Source: Alphaproteobacteria bacterium
GTDB taxonomy: Bacteria; Pseudomonadota; Alphaproteobacteria; GCA-2746255
DNA length: 37,410 bases
Direction: 5' to 3'
Assembly: GCA_021776275.1 (NCBI GenBank)
Contig: JAJFGH010000163.1
Coordinates: 1 to 37,410, forward strand
Of this stretch, positions 22,293-31,272 are shown in pieces; the stretch's first letter is position 1; the number at the start of each line of letters is the position of its first letter. Made by a program: the position numbers and the translations under genes. The notes under the pieces were generated by a model. That model was not told the DNA's origin, did not search any database, and saw only the letters and a program-made list of their open reading frames with translations.

Positions 22293-22423
22293 GGCCGCCA
22301 TGCCCCATAAAAAACAGAAAATCAAAGCCCTTAAAAAGGGGCCTTGTCTGGGCCCGCGCCGCCACTTAAATTAATCACGACTTTCTTGCGTAGTTTATGG
22401 CATTTCGGAGCTTCCGCGCATCC

Positions 22424-23626
22424 ATGCTCGACGGCAAACGCATCTTATTGATCATCTCCGGCGGCATCGCCGCCTATAAGGCGCTGGACCTCATCCGCCG
22501 CCTGAAGGAGCGTGGCGCAACCGTACGCGTCCTGCTCACGAAGGGCGGCGCCCAATTCGTTACGCCCCTTTCCGCGGCGGCCTTAAGCGGCGAGAAGGTT
22601 TATCAGGACCTGTTCTCGCTCACGGACGAAAGCGAGATGGGGCATATCCGCCTTTCCCGCGAGGCGGATCTGGTCGTCGTGGCGCCGGCCAGCGCCGATC
22701 TGATGGCCCGGATGGCCGGCGGCATCGCCGACGATTTGGCGGCGACGGCGCTGTTGGCCACCGACAAGCCCATCCTTCTGGCCCCGGCCATGAACGTGGA
22801 AATGTGGGCCCATCCGGCGACAAGGGCGAACGTGGCGCTGTTGGAGGCCCGCGGCGCGCGCCGCGTCGGCCCCGGCACGGGCGATCTGGCCTGCGGCGAG
22901 ACGGGGCCCGGACGGATGGCGGAGCCGGACGAAATTCTACAGGCGATCGCGGATTTCTTCGCCCGCCCAACGCCCCTTCGCGGCCGGCGCGCCCTAGTGA
23001 CGAGCGGGCCGACCCGCGAGGCGATCGACCCGGTTCGCTACCTCACGAACACGTCTTCCGGCAAGCAGGGCTATGCCATTGCAAGGGCGCTTGCCTATCT
23101 TGGCGCCGAAACCGTGCTGGTCTCGGGCCCGACGCGGTGCACACCGCCGCCCAACGTCACCGTGCAGAACGTCACCACCGCCGAGGAGATGCTGGCGGCC
23201 TGCGAAGCCGCCCTCCCCGTTGAAGTGGCCGTTTGCGCCGCTGCCGTCGCCGATTGGCGCCCCACCACCAAGCCCAACCAGAAGCTGAAAAAAGAGGGCG
23301 CGGCGCCGGTGCTGGAACTTCAGGAAAATCCCGACATTCTGGCGCGCCTAAGCGCGGCCGGACCGAAGCGGCCGCCGCTTGTGATCGGCTTCGCCGCCGA
23401 AACCGAAAACCTTGTCGAAAACGCCAAGGCAAAACGCACCCGCAAGGGCTGCGATTGGCTGCTCGCAAACGACGTCTCGCCGGAAAGCGGCGTTTTGGGA
23501 GGGGATTGCAACCAGATCCATTTCCTGACCCCCCAGGGCGTCGAGGATTGGCCCAGCCAAAGCAAGGACGCCGTCGCGCGAACCCTGGCGGATCGCATCG
23601 CCGCCCATTTCGAAGGCGGCGCATGA
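22424..23626 (+). CDS. coaBC: Bifunctional phosphopantothenoylcysteine decarboxylase / phosphopantothenate-cysteine ligase
   Basis: [62 protein letters not shown]; internal ATG 22424 preferred over 22397. Confidence 0.96.
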   Translation: MLDGKRILLIISGGIAAYKALDLIRRLKERGATVRVLLTKGGAQFVTPLSAAALSGEKVYQDLFSLTDESEMGHIRLSREADLVVVAPASADLMARMAGGIADDLAATALLATDKPILLAPAMNVEMWAHPATRANVALLEARGARRVGPGTGDLACGETGPGRMAEPDEILQAIADFFARPTPLRGRRALVTSGPTREAIDPVRYLTNTSSGKQGYAIARALAYLGAETVLVSGPTRCTPPPNVTVQNVTTAEEMLAACEAALPVEVAVCAAAVADWRPTTKPNQKLKKEGAAPVLELQENPDILARLSAAGPKRPPLVIGFAAETENLVENAKAKRTRKGCDWLLANDVSPESGVLGGDCNQIHFLTPQGVEDWPSQSKDAVARTLADRIAAHFEGGA

Positions 23627-24093
23627 CCGCCATCTCGATCTGCGTCGAGCGCCTTCCCCACGGCAAGGACCTCGACCTCCCCACCCATGCGACGGACCGA
23701 AGCGCCGGCGCCGACCTCGTGGCGGCGAACGCGACGACGACGGTGCTGCCGCCGGGCGGGCGCCTGCTGGTTCCCACCGGCATCCGCATCGCCCTTCCCG
23801 AGGGTTTCGAGGCGCAAATCCGGCCCCGTTCCGGCCTTGCCCTTCGCCATGGCGTCACCGTGCTGAACGCCCCCGGCACCATCGACGCCGATTATCGCGG
23901 CGAGATCGGCGTGGTGCTCATCAATCTTGGCGAGGCGCCCTTCACGATCGAACGCGGCATGCGAATCGCCCAATTGGTGGTGGCGGCTTGCGCGCGCATC
24001 GCCTGGCAGGAAGTCGCGGACTTGCCAGCAAGCGGCCGTGGCGAAGGCGGCTTCGGATCAACCGGGCTGGATGCCAAACGCGTAGGCGAATAA
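23623..24093 (+). CDS. dut: dUTP diphosphatase
   Basis: [50 protein letters not shown] overlap with coaBC. Confidence 0.96.
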   Translation: MTAISICVERLPHGKDLDLPTHATDRSAGADLVAANATTTVLPPGGRLLVPTGIRIALPEGFEAQIRPRSGLALRHGVTVLNAPGTIDADYRGEIGVVLINLGEAPFTIERGMRIAQLVVAACARIAWQEVADLPASGRGEGGFGSTGLDAKRVGE

Positions 24094-24545
24094 TGCGAAT
24101 TTCCAAAAAACTGCTCTTCGCCCTCGAGGCGGTTCTCGACATCGCCTACCATTCCGGTGGCGAACCGGTCCAATCGAGCGACATCACCCGCCGCCAGAAA
24201 ATCCCGAAACGCTATCTCGAACAGGTGCTGCAACAGCTTGTTCGCGCCGGCGTGCTGACCGGCGTGCGCGGCCCGCGCGGCGGCTATCGCTTGGCGCGGG
24301 AACGCCGGCGCATTTCGCTCGGCGAAATCACGCGCATCGTACGCACCCTGGAAACGTCGCAAGACCCCTTGCAGGACACCGCCGGGTCCGAACTTGGCCA
24401 TCGGATCCTGCGGCCGGTCTGGACGGAATTGCTGGAAGAGACGATGCTGCGCCTCGACCGGATCAGCCTCGAAGAGCTGTGCAACCGCGGCAATGCGGCC
24501 GGAATCGTCAGCGAAGCCGCCGAAAAGGTGGATTTCAGTATTTGA
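24093..24545 (+). CDS. Rrf2-family transcriptional regulator without a three-Cys cluster motif
   Basis: [23 protein letters not shown]...IPKRYLEQVLQQLVRAGVLTGVRGPRGGYRLAR; only one Cys; TAATG overlap with dut. Confidence 0.93.
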   Translation: MRISKKLLFALEAVLDIAYHSGGEPVQSSDITRRQKIPKRYLEQVLQQLVRAGVLTGVRGPRGGYRLARERRRISLGEITRIVRTLETSQDPLQDTAGSELGHRILRPVWTELLEETMLRLDRISLEELCNRGNAAGIVSEAAEKVDFSI

Positions 24546-24621
24546 TGTCCCCCCGCGCCACGGCCAAATAACATAGGGGATCGTGGGTCGGACAAAATCA
24601 CCGGGTCCTTGGGAGAAAACA

Positions 24622-25602
24622 ATGTCTGCTGCCAAACTTTCGAGCTACGACGCCAGCCAAATGGGGCGCGGGCGCGTCTATGAAAACTTTCTCGACACGA
24701 TCGGCAACACGCCGCTCGTTCGCATTGCCAAATTTGCGAAAGCCCATCGCTGCGAAGCGGATTTGCTCTGCAAGCTTGAATTTTTTAACCCGCTTGCCTC
24801 CGTCAAGGACCGGATCGGCCTCGCCATGATCGAGGCGGCGGAAAAGACCGGCGCCATCAAACCGGGCGCCGTCTTTATCGAACCCACGTCTGGCAACACC
24901 GGCATTGCGCTGGCCTTCGTCTGCGCGGCGAAGGGCTACCGGCTGATCCTGACCATGCCGGAAAGCATGTCGATGGAACGGCGCAAGATGCTGCAATTGC
25001 TTGGCGCCGAGCTGGAACTGACGCCGGCGGCGAAGGGGATGAAGGGGGCCGTGGCCCGCGCCGAGGAATTGCGCGAGGAACATCCGGAAATGGTCATGCT
25101 GCAGCAATTCATGAACGCGGCGAACCCGGAAATCCACCGGCGCACGACGGCGGAAGAAATCTGGCGCGACACGGATGGCGGCGTCGATGCCGTCATCAGC
25201 GGCGTCGGCACGGGCGGCACGCTTTCCGGCGTCGGCGCCGTTCTTAAAGAGCGCAAACCCGGATTGAAAATGATCGCCGTCGAACCGGAGGACAGCTCTG
25301 TCCTGAGCGGCGGCGCACCGGGGCCCCACAAGATTCAAGGCATCGGCGCCGGTTTCGTGCCCACGATCCTCGATCAAGGCCTGATCGACGAGGTCCTGCG
25401 CATCGGCAACGAGACCGCCTTTTCGATGGCCCGTGAAATCGCCCGGGTCGAAGGCATGCCGGTCGGCATCTCGTCGGGCGCCGCCCTTGCCGCCGCCCTT
25501 GAGGTGGGTTCGCGGCCGGAAATGAAGGGCAAGCAGATCGTCATCATCATTCCCTCTTTCGCCGAACGCTATCTTTCGACGGCGCTGTTCGAAGGGCTTT
25601 GA
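24622..25602 (+). CDS. cysK: Cysteine synthase A
   Basis: [59 protein letters not shown]. Confidence 0.95.
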   Translation: MSAAKLSSYDASQMGRGRVYENFLDTIGNTPLVRIAKFAKAHRCEADLLCKLEFFNPLASVKDRIGLAMIEAAEKTGAIKPGAVFIEPTSGNTGIALAFVCAAKGYRLILTMPESMSMERRKMLQLLGAELELTPAAKGMKGAVARAEELREEHPEMVMLQQFMNAANPEIHRRTTAEEIWRDTDGGVDAVISGVGTGGTLSGVGAVLKERKPGLKMIAVEPEDSSVLSGGAPGPHKIQGIGAGFVPTILDQGLIDEVLRIGNETAFSMAREIARVEGMPVGISSGAALAAALEVGSRPEMKGKQIVIIIPSFAERYLSTALFEGL

Positions 25603-25635
25603 TCCTTCCGGCCGGCAGCCCAAAGGGATCCGGAA

Positions 25636-26451
25636 ATGGCCTTTAACGAGACCCAGGTTCAGCGTTATGCCCGCCACATCGTCCTTCCCGAAGTGGGCGC
25701 GCGCGGCCAAGAAAAGCTCTTTCACGCGAAGGTGCTGGTGGTGGGCGCCGGCGGGCTTGGCTCGCCAAGCCTGATGTACCTTGCCGCCGCCGGCGTCGGT
25801 ACGCTCGGCGTCATCGACGACGACACCGTCGATTTAAGCAACCTTCAGCGCCAAATCGTGCATCCGACAAGCCGCATCGGCACGCCCAAGGTGGCAAGCG
25901 CCGCCGCGACCCTGGCCGAGATCAATCCGGACGTTCGCGTCGTTCAGCATGGCACGCGCCTAACGTCCGAAAACGCGCTCGCGCTTTTCAAGGAATACGA
26001 TTTGATCGCCGATGGCAGCGACAATTTTCCGACCCGCTTCCTGGTCAACGATGCGTGCTATTTCGCGCGCAAGCCCCTGGTCACGGCGGCGGTCTTGCGT
26101 TTCGACGGACAGCTTGCGGCCTTCCGCGCCTATGAAGAGGGAAATCACCCCTGCTATCGGTGCATTTTCCGCGAGCCGCCGCCGCCGGGCTCCGTGCCGA
26201 ATTGTGCGGAAGGGGGCGTTTTTGGGGCCATCGCCGGGGTCATGGGGACGCTGCAGGCGACGGAGGTCGTAAAAGAGCTGCTGGGGATCGGCGAAAGTCT
26301 GGACGCTCACATGCTGATCTATGACGGCCTCAGCAGCACCTTTCGAAAAATTGCCGTCCGGCGCGATCCGGGGTGCCCCCTATGCGGCGACGCGCCAACC
26401 ATTCTAGAAATCGTGCAAGGCGAGGAAGCGGCCTGCGCCACGAAAGGCTGA
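25636..26451 (+). CDS. moeB: HesA/MoeB/ThiF family adenylyltransferase
   Basis: RYARHIVLPEVGARGQEKL, VVGAGGLGSPSLMYLAAAGVGTLGVIDDDTVDLSNLQRQ, CYRCIF...CPLCG zinc motif. Confidence 0.93.
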   Translation: MAFNETQVQRYARHIVLPEVGARGQEKLFHAKVLVVGAGGLGSPSLMYLAAAGVGTLGVIDDDTVDLSNLQRQIVHPTSRIGTPKVASAAATLAEINPDVRVVQHGTRLTSENALALFKEYDLIADGSDNFPTRFLVNDACYFARKPLVTAAVLRFDGQLAAFRAYEEGNHPCYRCIFREPPPPGSVPNCAEGGVFGAIAGVMGTLQATEVVKELLGIGESLDAHMLIYDGLSSTFRKIAVRRDPGCPLCGDAPTILEIVQGEEAACATKG

Positions 26452-26455
26452 ATTT

Positions 26456-27454
26456 CTAGCTTTCCGTTCCGATGACGCGATCCGGCGGCGAATGGCCGTC
26501 CACAAAGGTCTTGATGTTGATCAGGACTTTTTCGCCCATGTCGACCCTGGCTTCCAGGGTCGCCGAGGCCATGTGCGGCAGCAAGACGACGTTGTCGAGC
26601 TTCAAGAGCTTGGGATTGACGGCGGGTTCGTGTTCGAAGACGTCGAGGCCGGCACCGGCAAGTTCGCCGCGTTCCAGCATCCGCGTCAGCGCGTTTTCGT
26701 CCACCACTTCGCCCCGCGCCGTGTTGACGAGATAGGCTTCCGCGCGCATCAATTTCAGCCGCCGCGCCGAAAGCAGATGATAGGTCGCCGGCGTATGGGG
26801 GCAATTGACGGAAACGATGTCCATATGGGCCAGCATTTGATCGAGGCTTTCCCAATAGGTCGCGTTCAGCTCGCGCTCGCGCGCTTCCGGCAGGCGGTGG
26901 CGGTTGTGGTAATGGATGGAAAGCCCAAAGCCTAGGGCACGGCGGGCAACGGCCGAACCGACCCGTCCCATGCCGACAATCCCCAGGCGTTTTCCGGAAA
27001 TGCGATGGCCCAGCATCCAGGTCGGGCGCCACCCTTCCCATTTGCCGGAGCGCATGATGCGCTCGCCCTCGGCCAGGCGGCGCGGCACGGCCAGAAGCAG
27101 CGCCATGGTCATGTCGGCCGTGTCTTCCGTCAACACGCCGGGCGTGTTCGTGACCGTAATCCCGCGCTGGCGGGCAGAACCGAGATCGATGTGATCGACG
27201 CCGGCCCCGAAAGAGGAAATCAGCCGCAGAGAAGACCCCGCATGGGCCAGCACGCCGGCATCGATGCGGTCCGTCACGGTGGGGACGAGCACGTCCGCCT
27301 GCTCGACCGCCTGGATCAACTCGGCCTGGCTCATCGGATGGTCGTCGAGGTTCAGCCGCGCCTCGAACAATTCCATCATCCGCGTTTCAGTCGGTTCCGG
27401 AAGTTTCCGGGTAACGACGACCAGGGGTTTTTTTGCGGCCATCTCGTTTCTCAA
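26456..27454 (-). CDS. D-isomer-specific 2-hydroxyacid dehydrogenase (glyoxylate/hydroxypyruvate reductase-like)
   Basis: GIVGMGRVGSAVARRALGFG, VSVNCPHTPATYHLL, NTARGEVVDENAL, GLDVFEHEP, LLPHMASATLEAR. Confidence 0.94.
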   Translation of the reverse strand: MRNEMAAKKPLVVVTRKLPEPTETRMMELFEARLNLDDHPMSQAELIQAVEQADVLVPTVTDRIDAGVLAHAGSSLRLISSFGAGVDHIDLGSARQRGITVTNTPGVLTEDTADMTMALLLAVPRRLAEGERIMRSGKWEGWRPTWMLGHRISGKRLGIVGMGRVGSAVARRALGFGLSIHYHNRHRLPEARERELNATYWESLDQMLAHMDIVSVNCPHTPATYHLLSARRLKLMRAEAYLVNTARGEVVDENALTRMLERGELAGAGLDVFEHEPAVNPKLLKLDNVVLLPHMASATLEARVDMGEKVLINIKTFVDGHSPPDRVIGTES

Positions 27455-27602
27455 CTCCTTGATTTGTGCCCTCCCATAGCAAGGATGCCACCGCCTTGTC
27501 CACCGCCTGTCTGCGAGAAGAGAGATGGCGCGCTTTCCTTGACCCGTTCCATTCTCCTTTATCTAATGGGCACACGCCAGCAATGCGGTAAAACTCTTTT
27601 TC

Positions 27603-28115
27603 ATGCGCTTCTCTTGCCGACCCCTTCTTCTTGCCCTTGCGGTGTTTTTGGCCCCAGGCCCAGACATCGTGGATCCGGGCGACGCCCGGGCGGCAACGGG
27701 GTTGCCCCTGCCGCGCTTTGTCAGCCTGCGCGCATCGGAAGTGAACGTCCGCACCGGGCCGGGCGTACGCTATCCCGTCGATTGGGTGTTCCACCGCCAT
27801 GGCCTGCCGGTCGAGATCGTGGCGGAATTCGATACCTGGCGGAAAATCCGGGACGCCGAGGGAACGGAAGGCTGGGTCCATCAAAGCCTGCTGTCCGGCA
27901 AACGCACGGTCCAGATTATCGGCAAGACGCGTTCGTTGCGCCGAAAGCCATCCGGGGACGCAAAACCCGTGGCGACGGCCGAAGCGAACGTCGTCGGCAA
28001 GCTACTGGCCTGTCCGGAAAAGTCGGATTGGTGCCGCCTGCGCCTCGGCGCCTTCGAAGGGTGGATGCGGCGAAACGCCTTTTGGGGCGTCTATCCGGAC
28101 GAAATCATCCAATAA
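27603..28115 (+). CDS. Exported SH3-domain protein
   Basis: Signal peptide; RASEVNVRTGPGVRYPVDWVFHRHGLPVEIVAEFDTWRKIRDAEGTEGWVHQSLLSGKR bacterial SH3 repeat. Confidence 0.9.
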   Translation: MRFSCRPLLLALAVFLAPGPDIVDPGDARAATGLPLPRFVSLRASEVNVRTGPGVRYPVDWVFHRHGLPVEIVAEFDTWRKIRDAEGTEGWVHQSLLSGKRTVQIIGKTRSLRRKPSGDAKPVATAEANVVGKLLACPEKSDWCRLRLGAFEGWMRRNAFWGVYPDEIIQ

Positions 28116-28713
28116 CGCCGGCTTCGTCGAAATCCTCTGCCAGCGCGGCCCGGACATGCGCGGGAATTTCCGCCATATGGGCATAGCCCTTGTGGCGAAT
28201 GCCGAGAATCACTTCCGTCTCGGGATCGCGGAAAGCGCGAACGGCCTCTTTCGGAAAAGCAAAGCGCAGGAAGTGCACGGAAGAAGCCTTGCCGCCTTGG
28301 GTCGAGCGTTCCACGTCCGATTCCGGCACGGCGGGAATTTGCGTTTCGCCCACATGCAAAACAACCGTCTCTTCAATGCCGCCGATGGTTCTTAGAAACG
28401 CGTCCCGGCGGTCCGCGTTTTCGACCTCGAACATCAAGGTGGCAACCAGCTCGCTGCCCTTTGGAATCAACGGGTTATAGGTCTCCAATTCGCCCGCGAT
28501 CTGGGCCTCGCCCCCCTTTTCGATGTAGAGCATCTCGTGCACCTGCCACCACATCGTGTCGTAGCTTTCAAAATAAAACATCGCGTAGGGGCCGACGGCC
28601 GTGCGCCGGTCTTTTTTGATGTCCGAAATTTCCGTGCGCCGGTCTTTGCGAATTTTCGCATATTCCGCCATCGGCAAAATATCTTCCCGGGTAAGCGCGC
28701 GCTTTTTCGTCAT
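28105..28713 (-). CDS. DUF3501 family protein
   Basis: [72 protein letters not shown] overlap with the Fe-S gene. Confidence 0.88.
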   Translation of the reverse strand: MTKKRALTREDILPMAEYAKIRKDRRTEISDIKKDRRTAVGPYAMFYFESYDTMWWQVHEMLYIEKGGEAQIAGELETYNPLIPKGSELVATLMFEVENADRRDAFLRTIGGIEETVVLHVGETQIPAVPESDVERSTQGGKASSVHFLRFAFPKEAVRAFRDPETEVILGIRHKGYAHMAEIPAHVRAALAEDFDEAGVIG

Positions 28714-30056
28714 GTCAGAGAAATCCCATAGGCATGGGCAAAAAGTTCGATCGGATGATACGATTCTTTTGGCGCCGCGCCGGCATCCAGCCGTTCGACC
28801 CCTTGCACGATATGCGCCCCCGCAAGCGGGCATTCCGATGCCAGATAGGTTTTCTTCGCCTCGGCCGCCTGGCGGGCGACGGGTTTTCCAACCTTTAGGG
28901 CGGTCTCGAAATTCGCCTTCATCACCCCCCACGAGCCGCCATGGCCCGAGCAACGCTCGATCACCTTCACGTCCGCCTTCGGCAGCAAGCGAAGCATTTC
29001 CGCCGCTTTCTGGCCCATGTTCTGGGCCCGGGCGTGGCAGGCCAAATGCAGCGCGACGCCCCCTTCCAGGGGCTGCAGCCCTTCCGCCAGGCCCTCTTTC
29101 GTCGCCAGATCGACGACATATTCCGTGATGTCGAAGGTGGCTTTCGCAAGCTTTGTCACCGCTTCCGCTTCGGGAAGCAGCAACGGCCATTCGGCTTTCA
29201 ACATCAACGCGCAGGAAGGCACGAGCGCGATCACCGCATAGCCTTTGTCGATCCAGGGCGCCATCTCGCCCGCTACTTTCTGGGCGCGCGCCGCCACCGC
29301 TTCCAGATCGCCATGCTCAAGCTTTGGCATGCCGCAGCATGCGGGGTAGACGATTTCCGTCTCGACGCCGTTCTTGGCCAGAACGGCGCGGGCCGCAAGG
29401 CCGATTTGCGGGTTGTTGTAATTTGCGAAGCAGGTCGCATAAAGAACGGCCTTGCGCCCGAAGGCCGGCGCGTCGCGGTTTACGGTAGCCGGTTCGTCCG
29501 CCGCGCGGGCGGTAAAGCTTTTGCCCTGAAATTTCGGCAGCGCCGCGTCGCGGTGAACGCCGGCAACGCCTTCAACCACGCGCCGTGTCCATTTGTTTTC
29601 CGTGTCACTTGCCCAATTGACCAGCGGCGCAACGGGCGCGGCAAGCTTGCCGTTTCGGTCCGTCTCCGCCAGCTGGCGCGAAGCAAGCGGGATTTTTTTC
29701 TCCTTCCGCTCCATCGCCCGGTAGCGCAGCATCAGATGGGGGAAGTCGAGATCAAATTCGTGGGGCGGCACGTAGGGACATTTCGTCATGAAGCACATGT
29801 CGCAAAGCGTGCACGCGTCCACGACCGGCTTAAACGCTTCGTTCGGAACGTCCTCCAATTCGCCGGACGGCGTCGCGTCGATGAGATCGAAAAGTTTGGG
29901 AAAGCTGTCGCAAAGATTGAAACAACGCCGGCAGCCATGGCAAATATCAAAGACGCGGCGGCATTCCGCCTCGATCTCCTGCCGGTCCGTATAGCTGGCC
30001 TCGGTCCACGGAATGGGGTGACGCGTCGGTGCGCCGGAATGCCCGTCTGCTGCCAT
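28710..30056 (-). CDS. Fe-S oxidoreductase with two 4Fe-4S motifs and CCG-type domains (HdrCB/GlpC-like)
   Basis: [27 protein letters not shown]-type C-terminal region YPACCGMP and [13 protein letters not shown] ribosome site upstream of ATG 30056. Confidence 0.92.
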   Translation of the reverse strand: MAADGHSGAPTRHPIPWTEASYTDRQEIEAECRRVFDICHGCRRCFNLCDSFPKLFDLIDATPSGELEDVPNEAFKPVVDACTLCDMCFMTKCPYVPPHEFDLDFPHLMLRYRAMERKEKKIPLASRQLAETDRNGKLAAPVAPLVNWASDTENKWTRRVVEGVAGVHRDAALPKFQGKSFTARAADEPATVNRDAPAFGRKAVLYATCFANYNNPQIGLAARAVLAKNGVETEIVYPACCGMPKLEHGDLEAVAARAQKVAGEMAPWIDKGYAVIALVPSCALMLKAEWPLLLPEAEAVTKLAKATFDITEYVVDLATKEGLAEGLQPLEGGVALHLACHARAQNMGQKAAEMLRLLPKADVKVIERCSGHGGSWGVMKANFETALKVGKPVARQAAEAKKTYLASECPLAGAHIVQGVERLDAGAAPKESYHPIELFAHAYGISLT

Positions 30057-30082
30057 GTCCTTACCTCCGGTTGCCGGCGGTC

Positions 30083-30118
30083 AAAAAAGAAGGGGATGCC
30101 AAATGAAGCATCCCCTTC
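30083..30118 (-). terminator. Strong intrinsic terminator between rubrerythrin and the Fe-S gene
   Basis: Minus strand GAAGGGGATGC-TTCATTTG-GCATCCCCTTC (perfect 11-bp stem) followed by TTTTTT. Confidence 0.88.
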
Positions 30119-30142
30119 GCATTCACGCTTATGGCCGGGGGG

Positions 30143-30565
30143 CTATTGGCCAAGCGTGTCGAGAGATTTTTGGAAGCGTCCCGCGTGGGACTTTTCGGCC
30201 TTCGCCAAGGTTTCAAACCAATCGGCGATTTCGTCGAAGCCCTCTTCGCGGGCGGATTTTGCCATGCCCGGATACATGTCCGTGTATTCATGGGTTTCGC
30301 CGGCAATCGCCGCCTTCAAATTGTTGTCCGTCGCGCCGATCGGCTCGCCGGTTGCCGGATCGCCGACCTCTTCCAGAAATTCGAGGTGGCCATGAGCGTG
30401 GCCCGTTTCGCCTTCGGCGGTCGAGCGAAAAACGGCGGCGACGTCGTTGAAGCCTTCCACGTCCGCCTTCTGGGCAAAATAAAGATAGCGCCGGTTCGCC
30501 TGGGATTCGCCGGCGAAGGCCGCTTTCAAATTTTCTTCGGTTTTCGTTCCTTTGAGCGACGGCAT
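30143..30565 (-). CDS. Rubrerythrin-family diiron protein lacking a rubredoxin domain
   Basis: [28 protein letters not shown]...[15 protein letters not shown]...[12 protein letters not shown]...[12 protein letters not shown]; no cysteines; ATG at 30565 or 30577. Confidence 0.95.
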   Translation of the reverse strand: MPSLKGTKTEENLKAAFAGESQANRRYLYFAQKADVEGFNDVAAVFRSTAEGETGHAHGHLEFLEEVGDPATGEPIGATDNNLKAAIAGETHEYTDMYPGMAKSAREEGFDEIADWFETLAKAEKSHAGRFQKSLDTLGQ

Positions 30566-30579
30566 GTTTTCCTCCATAG

Positions 30580-30606
30580 CCTGTTGTCTTGATGAACCTG
30601 TTGTCT
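30580..30606. repeat. Direct repeat CCTGTTGTCT x2 in the rubrerythrin leader
   Basis: Exact 10-mers at 30580-30589 and 30597-30606 (17-bp period). Confidence 0.8.
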
Positions 30607-30686
30607 GGATAGCGTTGCCGGGGCCCTGGCCAGGCCCCGCGAAGATTTCCCGGGTCGAAGGCCTTAAAAGACCGCCACCCCATAAA

Positions 30687-30701
30687 TTAGAATGGTTCTA
30701 A
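30687..30701. promoter_or_regulatory. Irr/Fur-superfamily operator-like palindrome TTAGAA-TGG-TTCTAA
   Basis: Perfect 6-3-6 inverted repeat resembling the alphaproteobacterial ICE/Irr box core; between irr and rubrerythrin. Confidence 0.68.
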
Positions 30702-30728
30702 CATATGCCCGGATAACCTGATACGCAA
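30700..30728 (-). promoter_or_regulatory. Predicted rubrerythrin promoter
   Basis: Minus strand TTGCGT (30723-30728)-N17-TATGTT (30700-30705); -10 overlaps the palindrome. Confidence 0.5.
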
Positions 30729-30752
30729 TGCTTATTTTTGAAGTTTGGGAAA

Positions 30753-31175
30753 TCAGCCGTCCGAATCGGCGACGTGCAATATCACGTCCACCCGCTTCAA
30801 AAGCTTGCCGGCCGGCGGTTCGGGCAAGCGGCTGAGAACCAGCTGGTCGGCCGGAACGTCGCGAAGCTCGCCGCTGGCTTCGTAAAAGAAATGATGGTGG
30901 TCACTGATATTCGTATCGAAATAGGCGCGGCCCGATTCGACCACGACCTCGCGAAGCAGGCCGACCTCGGTAAACTGATGAAGGGTATTGTAGACCGTCG
31001 CCAGGGAAACCCGGATGCCGGCGGTCAAGGCCTCGCCATGCAATTGCTCCGCCCGCACATGGCGGTCCGAACCATCAAACAACAGCTTCGCCAGCGCCAG
31101 GCGCTGGCGGGTCGGGCGCAGGCCCGATTCCCTCAAGAGGTCGTAGGCGTTTGCATAGGGACGATCGGGCACCAT
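30753..31175 (-). CDS. irr: Fur-superfamily transcriptional regulator, Irr-like
   Basis: LRESGLRPTRQRLALAKLLFDG, RVSLATVYNTLHQFTEVGLLREV, YFDTNISDHHHFFYE (HHH motif); Irr vs PerR call is by motif only. Confidence 0.85.
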   Translation of the reverse strand: MVPDRPYANAYDLLRESGLRPTRQRLALAKLLFDGSDRHVRAEQLHGEALTAGIRVSLATVYNTLHQFTEVGLLREVVVESGRAYFDTNISDHHHFFYEASGELRDVPADQLVLSRLPEPPAGKLLKRVDVILHVADSDG

Positions 31176-31199
31176 GGCATCCTCGCGTTAATTTCCCTA

Positions 31200-31229
31200 A
31201 AAATAATAGGGGTACCCCTTAAAAGTCAA
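31200..31229 (-). promoter_or_regulatory. Predicted irr promoter with an internal palindrome
   Basis: Minus strand TTGACT (31224-31229), -10 candidates TATTAT (15-bp spacer) or TATTTT (18-bp spacer); AGGGGTACCCCT at 31208-31219. Confidence 0.48.
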
Positions 31230-31272
31230 GGGATAGCATCGGCTTTATTCGCTTTTTTGGAAGTATCCTAAA

